Under the pieces are notes generated by a model. It ran no database searches. It was given only the letters and a program-made list of their open reading frames with translations, and was not told where the DNA came from. Positions 32,987-44,900 of a stretch of DNA of 64,000 nt are shown here, in pieces. This stretch comes from Cycas panzhihuaensis. Its lineage: Eukaryota; Cycadophyta. The first letter of the stretch is position 1; each line of letters opens with the position of its first letter. The position numbers and the translations under genes were made by a program. The stretch spans positions 19,282,001 to 19,346,000 of the forward strand of contig CM041465.1 in assembly GCA_023213395.1 (NCBI GenBank). The letters are read 5' to 3'.

Positions 32987-33153
32987 TAGTTTTCTTGAAA
33001 TCCTTGGGAATTTAGGGATTTTTAAAGAGAAAAGAAAAGAAAATCCTCTTACTTTAGTTGTGAAAAGTTTTTATGAAAATTAGATTTTAGTATTTGTTGA
33101 TCGACGAACCTTTAACCAAACTGCTTGAGAAAGAACGTAGATAATGAAGGAAG

Positions 33154-34257
33154 ATGGATGAGCCAAAGAAAAAGATGGAGGAAAGGTTTGTAAAGATGGA
33201 ACAAAACCTCAACAGACTAACTCAGCTTGTGGCATAACTAGTCTCTCAACAAGTTGCAACTTCTTCTTCAACATCCAAAGGCATAAAGCAGGAAGAAGAT
33301 GAATTGATGAAAGAGGAAACAAATGAAGAGATGGTAGAAGACCAACAAGAAGAGGAAGAACATGACAATCCATCGATAATAACACATCCATTCAAGGTAG
33401 AGGCAAAACTTGAACTACCTATCTATGATGGAACTTTAGATGCTGAAAAGTTAGATGGTTGGTTGGATCAACTAGAAACATATTTTTCCATTTATAGGTA
33501 TAAAAACCAACAGAAAATTACTTTTGTTAGGTTAAAATTGTCTAAGCATGCATTAGTTTGGTAGAATGCATATCTTAAATCCCATAATGTAAATGAAATT
33601 ACCTGGCAACAATTTAAAACCTTCATAAAGAAGCAATTCCATCTTATTAGGTATGAAGAGCAACAGAGGATTAAATGGCAATATTACCGACAGGAAAGAG
33701 GTCAAAATATTCAAGAATACACAGCAAAATTTTAAAAGTAAGCTATTGTGTTGGGCATCTTTTTACTAGGTAAAGACATCATGCTGAAGTATATTAGAGG
33801 GCTTCACCAACATATTCGGCAAGAACTTCAACTATTTGAAGTTCAATCTTTTGATGAAGCTAGCAAGAAGGCGATTGCCATAGAAAAGAGGAACAAGAAG
33901 GTTTTTGCTCAGAGGAAAAGGTTTGCACCTCAAGAAGGTAGCAACAATCCTACCCAAGAAAAGAGGTTTCCAGGTAAAGTTGGATAACAACCTATTGGGG
34001 GTTTTGGAAAGAAGAAACAAGCTAATACCACCCAAATCAAAGTCACTTATACTCATTACAAGTGAGTGAGTCACATCATCGAAGATTGTTGGTTCCTACA
34101 CCCAAAGAAACGACCCAAGAATAAGGGAAAAGGTAAAGCTAAAACTGAAGGTAAATCTTTACTTAACTCTATGGGTGATGAAGATGTTTATGGCATTGAA
34201 GGAGCCAATGAGAAGTTAATGCTTATGGCTAAAGAAGAGCCTAAAAATAACCATTAA
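33154..34257 (+). pseudogene. gag: Gypsy-B2 gag
   Basis: Collinear with Gypsy-B1 gag. An ATG at 33154 opens MDEPKKKMEERFVKME, a helical N-terminus, though a TAA at 33235 follows. The capsid-like part is open from 33304: LPIYDGTLDAEKLDGWLDQLETYF and RLKLSKHALVW, then TGG to TAG. It resumes at 33748 with GLHQHIRQELQLFEVQ. The knuckle region has lost its cysteines (THYK, stop, VSHIIEDC). The C-terminal tail is rich in Lys and Gly. Confidence 0.9.
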
Positions 34258-34803
34258 CAAGTTGATCCAGAGATTAGAGAGGAGCTCTTCATTGTAAGAA
34301 TCCAAGTGAAGCAAAGTATGTTTGATGTCATATTTGATGGAGGAAGCCAAAAGAATTTAATCTCAGAAATATTGGTAAAGAAACTGAGATTAAAAATGCA
34401 TGTACATCCAAAACCATTTCTTGTTGGATGGTTGTAAAAAGATTCAAAGTTGCAGGTTACTCACCAATGTAAGTTTAAATTTGCAATATCTGAAAAGTTC
34501 ATTAATGAAGTTGAATGTGAGGTAGTACCTTTGGATGTTTGTCAAGTTGTGTTTGGCAGTCCATATCTCTGTGATAGAGATGGAGTTCATCATAGGAGGC
34601 TAAGAAAGATTTGACTCATCAAGGATGGGAAATTATATCTGATCAATGCATCAAACCCACAAAAGAAGATCTCTCTCATATATTCCCAACAAGCGAAAAG
34701 ATTAATTAATTCTTGTAGAAAGTTTGTGCTACTGATGATAAATAAAAAGGTAGAAGAAAAAGAGCAAGCAGAATCCTCAATACAGGCATTGGATAGGAAG
34801 TAA
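34258..34803 (+). pseudogene. pol: Gypsy-B2 protease
   Basis: VIFDGGSQKNLI repeats the D-G-G form of the active site found in Gypsy-B1. HVHPKPFLVGWL is followed by a stop, then the CEVVPLDVCQVVFGSPYL box. A TGA at about 34613 and the TAA at 34801-34803 (same codon as 20863 in Gypsy-B1) end it. Confidence 0.83.
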
Positions 34804-35650
34804 TTACAGCATATTGAAGGCCTAAGGAATAAGTACAATGACATATTCCAAGAGCCAAAAGGGATGCCCCTTAAAAAGGTAATTGAACATGAAATCTAAT
34901 TGGTTGTCGATTCACCTTTGCCAAATCTTAGTCTCTATCGAAACACAGTTTTATAGAATGAAGAGATTAAGAAGCAAATTCAAGAACTCTTGGAACAAGA
35001 AGTAATCAAGATGAGTTGTTCCCCATGTGGTTCACCTATTATTTTGGTGCCAAAGAAAGATAGAGGATGGAGAATATGTATTGACTACCAGCTTTAAATA
35101 AGATCACCATAAAAAAATGACATCCCTTACCACGGATAGATGACTTGTTGGACCAGTTGTAGTCAGCAAGATATTTTAGCAAATTGGACCTGAAATCAGG
35201 CTACCATCAAGTTTGAATCTGAGAGGAGGATACTTGGAAAACAACCTTCAAATCAAAGTAAGGGTTGTTTGAATGGTTGGTAATGTCGTTTGGTCTGTGC
35301 AATGCACCTGCCACCTTCATGAGGTTGATGAATAAGGTATTAAGACCCTTCATTAATGACTTTGTAATTGTTTATCTAGATGATATTCTGATTTTTAGTC
35401 ATACTTGGGAGGAGAACCTCCAACATATCGAGCAAGTGCTCAAATTTCTCCAAGAGTAGTAGTTGAAACTCAATCTAAAGAAGTGCGAGTTTGGAAATCA
35501 ATCTCTCATCTTCTTAGGTTTCATGGTTGGAGGAGGATTGACCCAGCAAAGATTAAAGTCATTCTCAATTGGCCCACACCCAAGACAACCACAGAGGTAA
35601 GAATTTTTATTGGTGCATGTTAATATTTAAGAAAATTTATTTTCAGATTC
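34804..35650 (+). pseudogene. pol: Gypsy-B2 reverse transcriptase
   Basis: SPIILVPKKDRGWRICIDYQ, then a one-base deletion near 35090. RYFSKLDLKSGYHQV keeps the first catalytic Asp. The segment from 35265 has [19 protein letters not shown] and the intact polymerase box [17 protein letters not shown]. Two TAG codons at 35457-35462, the second shared with Gypsy-B1, end the frame before NLKKCEFGN and the thumb. Confidence 0.92.
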
Positions 35651-36160
35651 TCTCAAATTGCAACACCTCTTCATGCATTGACGGGAGGACATTGTAAAGT
35701 TTCATTGGGAGAATTAACAAGAAAAAACTTTCAGGCTTTTGAAGCAGAAAATTTGTGAGGCACCAGTGTTAGCTTTACCCTCATTGCAGAAACCATTTGA
35801 ATTGGAGACTGATGCTTCAAGCTATGCCATAGGAGCATTGTTGAAGTAAGAAGGAAGACCGATAACATACTATTCAGAGACATTTAATGGAGTTGTCATA
35901 AACTACCTAACTTACAATAAGGAGCTCTATGCATTACACCAAGCAATGAAGCATTGGAGACCATATTTGTTGGGAAAAGAAGTGGTCATCCACACCAACC
36001 ACAAGCCTTGTAATTCTTGCAGACTCAATCCAAATTGTAGTAGGCTAGGCACATGAAATGGATGTCCTATTTATAGCAGTTTCACATCATGGTTAAGTAC
36101 AAGAAAAGAATGACAAATAAAATTGTAGACTTGTTGTCCAGACCTCCTCAACAACAAGGT
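35651..36160 (+). pseudogene. pol: Gypsy-B2 RNase H
   Basis: Holds TPLHALTGGH, then the [15 protein letters not shown] segment with the catalytic Asp, which is in better shape than in Gypsy-B1. The TAA at 35847 is shared. Further on: ITYYSETFNG, KELYALHQAMKHWRPYLLGK and MKWMSYL with shared TAG at 36041. A small deletion near 36008 shifts the frame. Confidence 0.85.
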
Positions 36161-37483
36161 ATTTCTAATTTGTTGGTAGCTATACAATTTCAACCTTTCT
36201 TCCATGATGAATATGTTAATTTGTACTTGAAAGATGAGGTATTGAAGCCTGTCTTTGAGCAGCTATAGCAAGGAAAAGTAGTTGCTGATTTCTAGTTGAA
36301 AGATGACCTTCTTTTCAAGTAAGATAAGCTTTTCATTCCAAAGCATGCAGACTGAATAAAGTGGGTAAGAGAAGCTCATACCTCTCGAGTTGCAGGACAC
36401 TTTGGAGTGGGAAAGACATTACTGAACTTGCAACGATATATGTATTGGCTAAATATACAACAAGATGTGACTATAGCAGTTCCAAGGTGTACATTATGTA
36501 GCACATCAAAGTCAGCCAATAAGAAATTTGGATTATACATTCTACTTCCTATTCCATCATGATCGTGGGAGAGTATCTCCATGGATTTCCTCAAAGGACT
36601 ACCATGAACCAAGAATGGTATGGATTATTTGTTTGTAATTGTTGATCAGTTTAGTAAAATGGTGATGATGATTCCCTATAGAAAGATACATACAGGAGAA
36701 GGCATAGCTAGATTATTTTTCCAACATATTTGAAAGCATTTTATACTTCCTAACTCAATCATTTTTTATTGAGACAGTAGATTTCTGAGTCATTTTTGGT
36801 AAATATTTTGTGGAATGACAGATACGAAGCTAAAGATTAGCACAGCTTTTCATCCTCAAACAGATGGCCAGACTAAAGTTGTCAATAGGATATTGGTATA
36901 ACTAGTATAAGGATACAATGCCAAGCATCCTAAGACTTGGGATGAAAGTCTCCCATACTTGCAATTTTCCTTCAATAGAGTTATCCATAGCTCAACCCAG
37001 AAATCACTATTTGAGGTATGTTTGGGATTTCTACCTATAAGTCATTTCAATCTAGAATTTTCTGCTCAACTTTCTACAAGAAATGGAAAGGAGGAAGAAG
37101 GAGATGAAAAGGCATAAAGATTCTTAGAAAGAATCAGAAAAATCCATCAACAGGTTGAAGAGCAGCTTCAAAAATATAAACAGAGATACAAATAGAGGCA
37201 TGATGCACATAGAACCAACCATTTCTTTAAGGAAGGAGATAGAGTTTGGTTCCACCTCAGTAAGAAACGATTGGAGGGTGAAGGCAAAAAGCTAAAGCTT
37301 ATATGTTATGGTCCTTTTACAATCTTGAAGAAGATTGGGAAAAATACTTTCGAGCTTGAACTTCCAGAATTCGTGAAGATGTATTCCGTAGTAAATGTTA
37401 AGAATCTGAAGATGTTTGAGCTATCCATGTTGGATGAAGATGAAGATGGAATTCCACTCTTACCAAATCTAGAGGAGTTATGA
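36161..37483 (+). pseudogene. pol: Gypsy-B2 integrase
   Basis: Zinc finger HTSRVAGHFGVGKT with both histidines, and CTLCSTSK with both cysteines, so this copy keeps the finger that Gypsy-B1 lost. Core: SMDFLKGLP (first Asp) and VDQFSKMVMMIPY; the second Asp region reads YxDSRFLSH after a stop. HPQTDGQTKVVNRILV has Glu replaced by Lys. C-terminal open stretch 37271-37483: YGPFTILKKIGKNTFELELP and VNVKNLKMFELS. Ends at a TGA shared with Gypsy-B1. Confidence 0.9.
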
Positions 37484-37695
37484 ATAGAGAAAGAGGAACC
37501 AATGCAAAATGATTGCATTCTTCAAAGGAAGTAGACCAAGACTCGAAGAGGCATAATCGAGTCCTTCAGAATTACAGAAAAATGACAAGTACCCAGCAAG
37601 TCAAAATGGTACAATAGGGAGATAGGGAAAATCAAATTCCCTCATCTATAATTATAAAGTTCATGAGGCTATAAACTCTTAGAAAAGGGGAGTTC
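37484..37695 (+). other. Gypsy-B2 post-integrase tail and polypurine tract
   Basis: The tail EKEEPMQNDCILQRK, stop, RRGIIESFRI and REIGKIKFPHL matches Gypsy-B1. The polypurine tract GAAAAGGGGAG lies at 37682-37692. Confidence 0.6.
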
Positions 37696-38764
37696 TAAGA
37701 TCTTTAATTTCATAATACTCTTAAAATGCCTTTTCTTTCATGTTTGTAACCTTCATTTAGTAGAAAAATGCCTTAAGATGCTTAAAAAATGTAAAAAAAT
37801 GGTGCAACCAAGTGCCAGTAAGTGCAACCGGGTGGTCTACAAGTGCAATAAAGTGCAACCATATAGTTTAAAAGTGCAATCGCAAGTGCAACCCTGTGGA
37901 CTATAGGTGTAACCCTGTAGACTGCAAGTGCAACACTACGGACTGTAGAAAACGAAAAACAGAAAAAATGAAAAAATGGTAGTGTTTTTAATGGGGAAAA
38001 TAGAGTCCATTTCACACAGAATTTTAGGAGGACATTTTTACATGTGTCCTCTACACAATAAAAGAGAAAAATCCCTTAATTAAATGGATTTAAGTGGGTT
38101 TTCTTTAACCATTTATGCATTCGTTGAAGAACTAAAAAAATAAAAAAATCATTGAGGAAGAAACTACACACCGTAGGGTTTTAAAATAATAAGTTTTCTT
38201 CACAGAAGACATGAAAGGATGGCCAGTAGCCATAAATGCATTAAGAGGAGCAAAATTTGAGGAAAGTTTGTCCAAAATTACTTTCCAAAAAGAAAGAACG
38301 GCTCCAAGACGGAAATTTTGTGTAGGAGAGAAAAAAAGAAACGAAAGTGCAAAAGGAGCGACATAACAACGCCCAAATCCATTCATGGGGGTAGTGAAGG
38401 ATCCCAAGAAGGCATAGTTGCAGCCAAGGGAGGAAAAAAATAGTCGCAACAGTCCAAGAAAGAGACGCCAGTGGAATTTTTCTCTAAGAAAGGGATTTTC
38501 TTAGTTATCGGCAACCAAAATGCCATGCATACTTCATTGCCAGTGGTTCCAAAGAACATATAGCAGCCCAAAAAGTGCCCAGCACTCATTTCTTCTCTCC
38601 CAACTTGCTATAGTAGTCCTTTGCATGCTTAATAGAGCACAAACATAAGGAATTTTGTAAGAAAAATTTTAAATATCTTCAAATTAATGTAATATTATTG
38701 TAAATTTGTTCTGGATTTGTTTCAATTAGATTAAGTCTTTACTTTTCCATTCAAATTCAGATCA
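37696..38764 (+). repeat. Gypsy-B2 3' LTR (1069 bp, start missing)
   Basis: Joins at TAAGATCTTTAATTTCATAAT, lacking the first dozen or so bases (TGATCCATTT...) of the other LTRs. Minisatellite at about 37800-37945. Ends AAATTCAGATCA. Confidence 0.92.
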
Positions 38765-38769
38765 AGCCA

Positions 38770-39660
38770 TGCAAATTGAAATTGATGTTTTAAACAAGAA
38801 TTCAACATGGGATCTTATTCCTCTTCCACTAGGGGAAAATATAGTTGATTGTAAATAGGTTTATCGAACGAAATATAATTCAATAGGCATTGTTGAAAAG
38901 CATAAAGCTCACCTAATTACAAAAGGATTCTCTCAAATCGATGGTATAGACTATAATGAAACCTTTTCACCTATTGCAAAGATGAATACTATTAAAACTA
39001 TTATTGAGCTAGCAGTAAAATTTAGCTACAAAATCTATCAAATGGATGTTAAGAGCATTTTTTTAAATGGTGATCTTAAAGAAGAAATATACATGACTCA
39101 ACCTTCTGCCTTTGTTGAAAATTCTAACTTAGTTTGTAAACTAAAGAAATCTATTTACAGATTGAAACAAGCTCCTTGACTTTGGTATATGAAAGTTGAT
39201 GACTACCTAATTCAAATTGGATACACTAGATGTATGAGTGATCTAAATCTCTATTTTAAACATGAAGATAAGAATATTACCATACTAATTCTATATGTTG
39301 ATGATATAAAACCAACCTTGATGAATAAATTTGAAATGATCGATCTAGGTATTTTACACTATTTTTTTAGATTTTAAATTTACCAACATGATTCAAAAAT
39401 AACTATATCTCAACCAAAATATATTGTAGACTTAATAAAAAGATTTATCATGGAAAATGCTAAACCTACTTCTAATCCCCTACAATCAAGAGTTAAATCA
39501 TCTACTAATTATTCTATATCACTTTGTGATCCAACTTTATATAGGCAGCTTATTAGTAGCCTTATTTATTTAATACATACTCAACATAATATATCCTATG
39601 TTGTTGTTTTATATTCACATTATATGTAAAAACCACATGAATCACACTGGAAAGCTACTA
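38770..39660 (+). pseudogene. pol: Copia-2 reverse transcriptase, second part
   Basis: Resumes directly after the Gypsy-B2 target duplication with MQIEIDVLNKNSTWDLIPLP. Then: GIDYNETFSPIAKMNTIKTI, QMDVKSIFLNGDLKEEIYM, KKSIYRLKQAP and a TGA, and the polymerase box ILYVDDIKPTL. In that box the two Asp are kept, but a deletion has removed the residues that normally follow. LGILHYFFRF, SLIYLIHTQHNISYVV and later a frameshift lead to RNase H. Confidence 0.93.
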
Positions 39661-40190
39661 ACGTATTCTTCGATATCCTCAAAATAGTATTTTTTATGGC
39701 CTAATTTATAATTCTTACAGTAATCCTCTATCTTTAATATGGTATACTAATTCATATTGGGCAAGTGACTCAAATGACTGTAAATCAACAGCAGGTTATG
39801 TGTTTTTTCTAGATTCCTCACCTATCACATAGTCTAGTAAAAAAATGCAGGCTCTAGCTTTATCAATAACCGAAGTTAAATATCGAGCACTTGTTGAAGC
39901 AAGCAAAGAAGCACTTTGGATCAAATCTCTCTTAAACGAAATTGGTATGTTTCTTAACTCTTCTATAGAAATTAAAGTTAATAATCAAGGTGCTATTGCT
40001 ATTGCAACCAATCCAGTTACTCATTCTAGAACTAAACACATAGAATTACATCAACATTTTATTCATAATCTTGTTACTGACAACATTATTCATTTATCTT
40101 ATTGTCCTATAGATTTACAGGTTGTTGATATACTTACAAAGTCATTGACTGAAGTCAAGTTTCTACACCTATGAGATTTGCTAAAGATAA
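39661..40190 (+). pseudogene. pol: Copia-2 RNase H and end of pol
   Basis: The open stretch 39845-40174 has LALSITEVKYRALVEASKEALWIKSLL (SITEVKY for the usual STEAEY), VNNQGAIAIATNPVTHSRTKHIELHQHFI (Asp to Asn in the C-D-N-Q box) and LQVVDILTKSL. The upstream part reads in another frame. A TGA at 40172 ends it about 95 bases before the polypurine tract. Confidence 0.9.
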
Positions 40191-40266
40191 AAGAAGTCTC
40201 CATCAAAGGGGGATCAACATGATGAAGACTTTCTTTATCTTCTTCATTGTATAAAAAGTTAACATT

Positions 40267-40275
40267 AAAGGGGGA
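40267..40275 (+). other. Copia-2 polypurine tract
   Basis: AAAGGGGGA immediately before the TG of the 3' LTR. Confidence 0.88.
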
Positions 40276-40730
40276 TGTTAGAAAAGTTAATGTTATTTTT
40301 TGATCACATGTCTAAATATAAATTTAAGTTATGTAAAGGTTCATTTAATAAAGTTAATATTAATCATTATTTATTATGTAAAGGTCGTTGAAATGAGCAA
40401 CTGCCCATTTCAACGAACCTCTCATTCTTTAAATAGTCTCTTCTAAATTCTAGGAATGGGTTCTAGGAATCTAGGAGGCTATCATAAGCCTATCTGAAGG
40501 CTGGTTTCCACCATTATCTTGGTATGTAGAAGGTATCTCTGGTCAAGTCTGATCTTCAAGTCTATGTAAGAGATTTCAGCCAATAAACTCATACTTTCAA
40601 AGGTGGTTTTTCTTCCCCAGAAGGCGTTTTCCACCTACCAAATATGTGTTTATATGCAATGTCAATTTCCACCTATGTATGATTAATTATTTAATCATGT
40701 TGATATTGTACATGTTACCCTTCTTCAACA
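40276..40730 (+). repeat. Copia-2 3' LTR (455 bp)
   Basis: TGTTAGAAAAG...CTTCTTCAACA, same length as the 5' LTR with about three to four dozen differences by eye, followed by ACTAC. Confidence 0.96.
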
Positions 40731-40735
40731 ACTAC

Positions 40736-43700
40736 AATTTAGCATAGTTCATGCAAAAGTTTTTAAACCAATAAGCTGAAATTTCTTCTATTCTACTTAA
40801 ATGTTGCATGAATTAATGATTACCTAAGACTGTTAGAGTATTTAGAGGGAAGAGGTAGTAAGCTCCTACAAATATAGGTGGAATTATCTGGGATTAAGAG
40901 GTAATTGACATTTCTCTCCAAAAATTTTATAAGTGGTATAATAAAAAGTGTGACTTCCTTCATAAAACATTATCATTGTATTTTATAAAGGATAAAAAAT
41001 ATAATTTTATTCATAAAATATGATTGGTTAATATTATGAACAAAGTCATGTTTTTAGTAATACTAAAAATATGATAAGTTAGGAAAAGATTAAAATAAAA
41101 AAATAAAAACTACCTTAGATAAATCAGTCTCTAAAAGAAAATTAATTAAATGTTAATTGATATGGCCTAAAGGAGCAACTTAAGGTATAAAACCAAGGCT
41201 AAGAATATAATAAATACATGAAATAATGATCAAATTAAGAGATATATAACAATCAAGAAGCAATAGTGAGATTAGACAATTTAGAATGGGCAAAACAAAT
41301 GATGTAGAACCATAATATCATTCATTGGCACATATAAATTATCATCATATATATAACATCATCTAATCATTATATCATAATAATAATTCACATAATGTCA
41401 TCATCAAACAAATGCAATATTAATCTAAATCGTGATATAATGAACTAAATACCCAATAATGACTCTACATGACAAATAAGATAATTATACAAACACTAAA
41501 ATCCATCAACAATGATTAAAAGAACACATCCAAATCTAATAAAGGCCTAGAATTTGTGAAATAGGACCCAAAAATAAGATAAAGACCCCATGAGATGTAA
41601 CATAAAGGGTGTTGGAGTGAATTAGAAGCTCCATATATAAGACCATATATAAAATATTAAGAACCTTAAAGGGAAGTAAAAGCTTTTAGGTCCAAAACTT
41701 ATATGTTAAATAAGGACATGGTGGGTTGAGAGGTTGGGGAAATAAATAGGGTTGACAACATAGGGTAGGAAGAGGAAGTGGTAGCCTCTTAGTGGGGCAT
41801 ATAAGAACTTCCTACTTATATAAGGTGAATCAAACCAAGGCATTCCAAGAATATATGAATGGAAGATGGGATAATGGCTTAAGAAGAAGGAGGTTTTGGG
41901 TCCTCACTGGGCATATCTTAAAGAGGGGTAAACTCTCTAGGAGGTAGTTATTCCAAAACAAAATAGAATAAATATAATGGATGGAAGAGCTTATTATGAA
42001 GATGATTGAAGGAAGGATGATAATAAGAAGGAGGTGGGTTAGGATATTGAGGGGCCACAGTGACCCTTAGATTAGATCCCATAAGGTTCTTAGCCTCATG
42101 AATCTTAGGTAAAGATATAAAATCATGTGCTTTAGGAGGAAGACCTTAGATATAAGAAAAATGTCTAACCATATTAAAAGTTAAGGGTTATTTTCTATTT
42201 ACCATGGTGAATAAGAGGGCAAGAAGCTTAAACAAACAATAAGATAAAAGTACTTAAATAATAGAGGACTCTTAAAGGGTGTAGTAGTAAGTAATGAAAT
42301 AAAGGTAATAAGGAAGGTAAAGGACTCTCAATGAAATAAGATAAGGTAAGAATGTGATCTCAATAGAAAGTGAATCTAGCACTTCCCCAATATGATCACT
42401 AAAATATTCATTTGGAATTAGGAATGTCCTAAACAAACTAGCCACCTTAGGGGTAAAGGGGGTGTAAATAGGGAAGGTACTAATTAACATATAGTACTAG
42501 GTCTAAAATTAGCTCAAAGAATGACATAATGCATGGTTGATTCAAGACATGACATAAGGAATGATGTGGAAACACTAAGGTAGATGATAATGAGGCTTGT
42601 ATGAATAATGGTTTTAAATTAAGTGTAGTTATAAAGGATAAGATGATTAGAGAAAGTGATTAAAAAATTGGAGAGGATTTTGAAGAAGGAAAGCTATAAG
42701 ATCTTTTCTGCTTTCTCCATACCCCTTGGTATGTTGAGCTAGTTTTATCTAAGACTTGGGTTATTGGTACCTGATCACATCTCACTTCACATGCTAGTTT
42801 ATCACTAAATATACTTAGCTAATAATATCTAATTCTGAATAAGGGCCTTAATTAAAAACCTAGAAAATCTTTTTATGTCTCCTTAACTCCAAGTAAAGAA
42901 AAATATTCTATCTCTTTATATCTCCTCAGCCTCTCTTACATAATATACCATATAAACTTTGTTCCAATGACTAATTTTACATGTATAAGGGATATAATCT
43001 TTATAGATTCTATTTTTACTATAAAGTGGTTGACAACATTTAGCAAGCATGAGTAATAATGAGATGTAACTATTATGCTTCACACAATGTAAATCTACCC
43101 ATATCTAAATGCACCAATAAAGTTGTGTAAAGAAAGTAATCAAGATCAAACAATCAAGTCCATAAAAGGGAACAAGTAATCAATGGATTTAAGCTCCAAG
43201 TTCACTTACACTTGGATTTCCTCTTCACAATCATATTCATGAACCTAAATGATAAAGGGAATAAGAAGATTTCATAAGTAATCTAAAATGAAAGTATAAT
43301 ATTTAAGGGTAAAGAAAGAAAGGGACTACCATTCAAGATTCTTTTTGGTCTTTTATTTTTTATTTTTAAGTTCTAATATATTTTGCTTTATTATTTTTCC
43401 TGTTTTTATTTCAAGAGTATCTTATTTTAGTTCTAAGAAAAAACACCTTAAACAGTAAAAATAATTGTAAACATAACCACAAGCCAATACAAGGTTACAT
43501 AAAGAGGATATTAGATGAATATTCTTTGTTACAAAAGAAAATCCATAAAGTATATCTCAAAAGGAGAATGGAACCAAAAGAAATTAAAATCATGAAATGT
43601 AAAAGGTAAACCTTAAAGGAAATTTGAAGTAAGAAAATAAATATCACATGCTAATTATATCTGCACATGAAGGAGGTAAGTACCTTAGAACCATGGTTAG

Positions 43701-44639
43701 AAAGCCAAATGATCTACTTTAGTGCTATCATACAAGAGTCCTAGGAGATGAGGCAAAGAGCACGTAATCAAGCTAGTTGAGAGTAAGTAAAGGGAAACTA
43801 GTCCCAATATTACCACAATCAAGGGAAGGTCCCTTGATTGTTAGTCCAATCACAAATGCCAACAATAAATAATTGATTAACTCTAAGATAACTAATGAAA
43901 TACACTCAAATAATGAAGTAAACCATAAGCAAATCCATGCAAGATAGCTATAACAATTATCATTCAAACAAGCAACATGAAAGAAGCAAATTAATGGCAA
44001 ATCATGTTTCTTAAATGAGAAGGAAAGAAAATCCTCATTAATTTACTTTCGAAGTCAAATGTAAAAGGATATTAATGCTGACTTAGAGGAAGCAACTTTT
44101 GATAAAAATCAAAGAACATAAATGGACCCAAATGAAATTTAAACAATCTAAAATAAGGAGGAGAAGCCCCTAAGCATTATAGCACTAAAGGACTAATTAA
44201 TTACACTCCAACTAGTTGTCTTATTTCATGAATAAGAGAAGAATCACCACAACTTGTCTACAAGCATCCCAATAAGCATCTAAGGCCTACATACACAATA
44301 ATACAAGATCATAAGAAATAGATCAAAGCATAAGGGTAATTAAAGGAGAAGAAAAAGATCTCAAAATCTAAAAATCCTAAAAGTCCCATACCAAATAAGC
44401 TTATAGAATTAAATAGAGCTCTTTAGAGCATGGTTTTGATAAGAAACCATATGTATTATACCCATAATATCCCTTTGCTACATTTGGTCTAGTAGAAAAC
44501 TTAAATTAAATGTAAAATAATGTAAAAATAAATTTTTTTTTCTATTTCAAGAGTGTAATAAATAATAGCATCAAAATAAATAGTATATAATTAAATTAAT
44601 AAGGGGTGCCTCACTAATTTGGTAGTAGCATCCTAAATT
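40736..44639. other. Long A+T-rich gap without a recognisable gene
   Basis: No supported coding region. A block at about 41245-41350 repeats 4285-4400. 41700-42500 is purine-rich on the plus strand and resembles in composition the minus-strand gypsy relics. A short hairpin is at 43816-43840. Open minus-strand stretches at 42272-42490 and 43773-44000 have no recognisable motif. Confidence 0.55.
43816..43840. repeat. Hairpin with 11-bp perfect arms
   Basis: CAATCAAGGGA, loop AGG, TCCCTTGATTG. Confidence 0.85.
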
Positions 44640-44649
44640 TTGGTAGTGT

Positions 44650-44900
44650 TACCATAAATAGTACCATCCATTTTCCTTGAGAAATATATAAGGGTTAGAG
44701 AAAGGCCATCTAAGCCTTAGTGTTTAATTTATTTATTTGGTAGGTATCACACTCAAAGATAAATATATGGATAGATGACTTTATATATGGCTAGAAAAAT
44801 TCAAACCAAGTATAACGATATATTTTTTCAAACCTAGAGTGGCCTCTTAAGGCCATGGGATGATACTCAGATAAAATATGAGGAATTAAAGGAGATACAA
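44650..44900 (-). pseudogene. pol: Gypsy-C integrase N-terminus (broken off)
   Basis: Minus strand: ECDTYQINK, then a stop-rich stretch and GKWMVLFM, matching the C-x2-C-Q-x-x-K part of the integrase zinc finger and the following W-E-D-I-S-M-D-F box of Ty3/gypsy (second Cys is Tyr here). The sequence loses similarity right after that box. Confidence 0.6.

Larger units (their letters stand above)
31903..38764 (+). mobile_element. Gypsy-B2: Ty3/gypsy element nested in Copia-2
   Basis: The element is bounded by the perfect target duplication AGCCA (31898-31902 and 38765-38769) and by LTR ends TGATCC...GATCA. Order: LTR, primer site, gag, protease, RT, RNase H, integrase, tail, polypurine tract, LTR. 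It is the same family as Gypsy-B1, collinear over its whole length. Because it lies within Copia-2 it is younger than that insertion. It has many stops, a good part of them shared with Gypsy-B1. The right LTR lacks its first dozen or so bases. Confidence 0.96.
26911..40730 (+). mobile_element. Copia-2: Ty1/copia element with intact ends, split by Gypsy-B2
   Basis: Two 455-bp LTRs (26911-27365 and 40276-40730) are flanked by the perfect 5-bp duplication ACTAC (26906-26910 and 40731-40735). Primer site, long leader, gag, protease, integrase, reverse transcriptase, RNase H and polypurine tract follow in copia order. Gypsy-B2 (6.9 kb) sits inside the reverse-transcriptase region. By eye the LTRs differ at roughly 8% of sites, so the insertion is old. 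Stops throughout and a D-to-N change in the protease site make it inactive. Confidence 0.97.

Noticed and set aside
20863-37534. Reassigned genetic code (TAG/TAA read as Gln) to explain shared stops at Gln codons
   Set aside because: Stops also replace Trp and Arg codons (TGG to TAG, CGA to TGA) in the same elements, and zinc-finger Cys and catalytic residues decay as well, which fits deamination instead.
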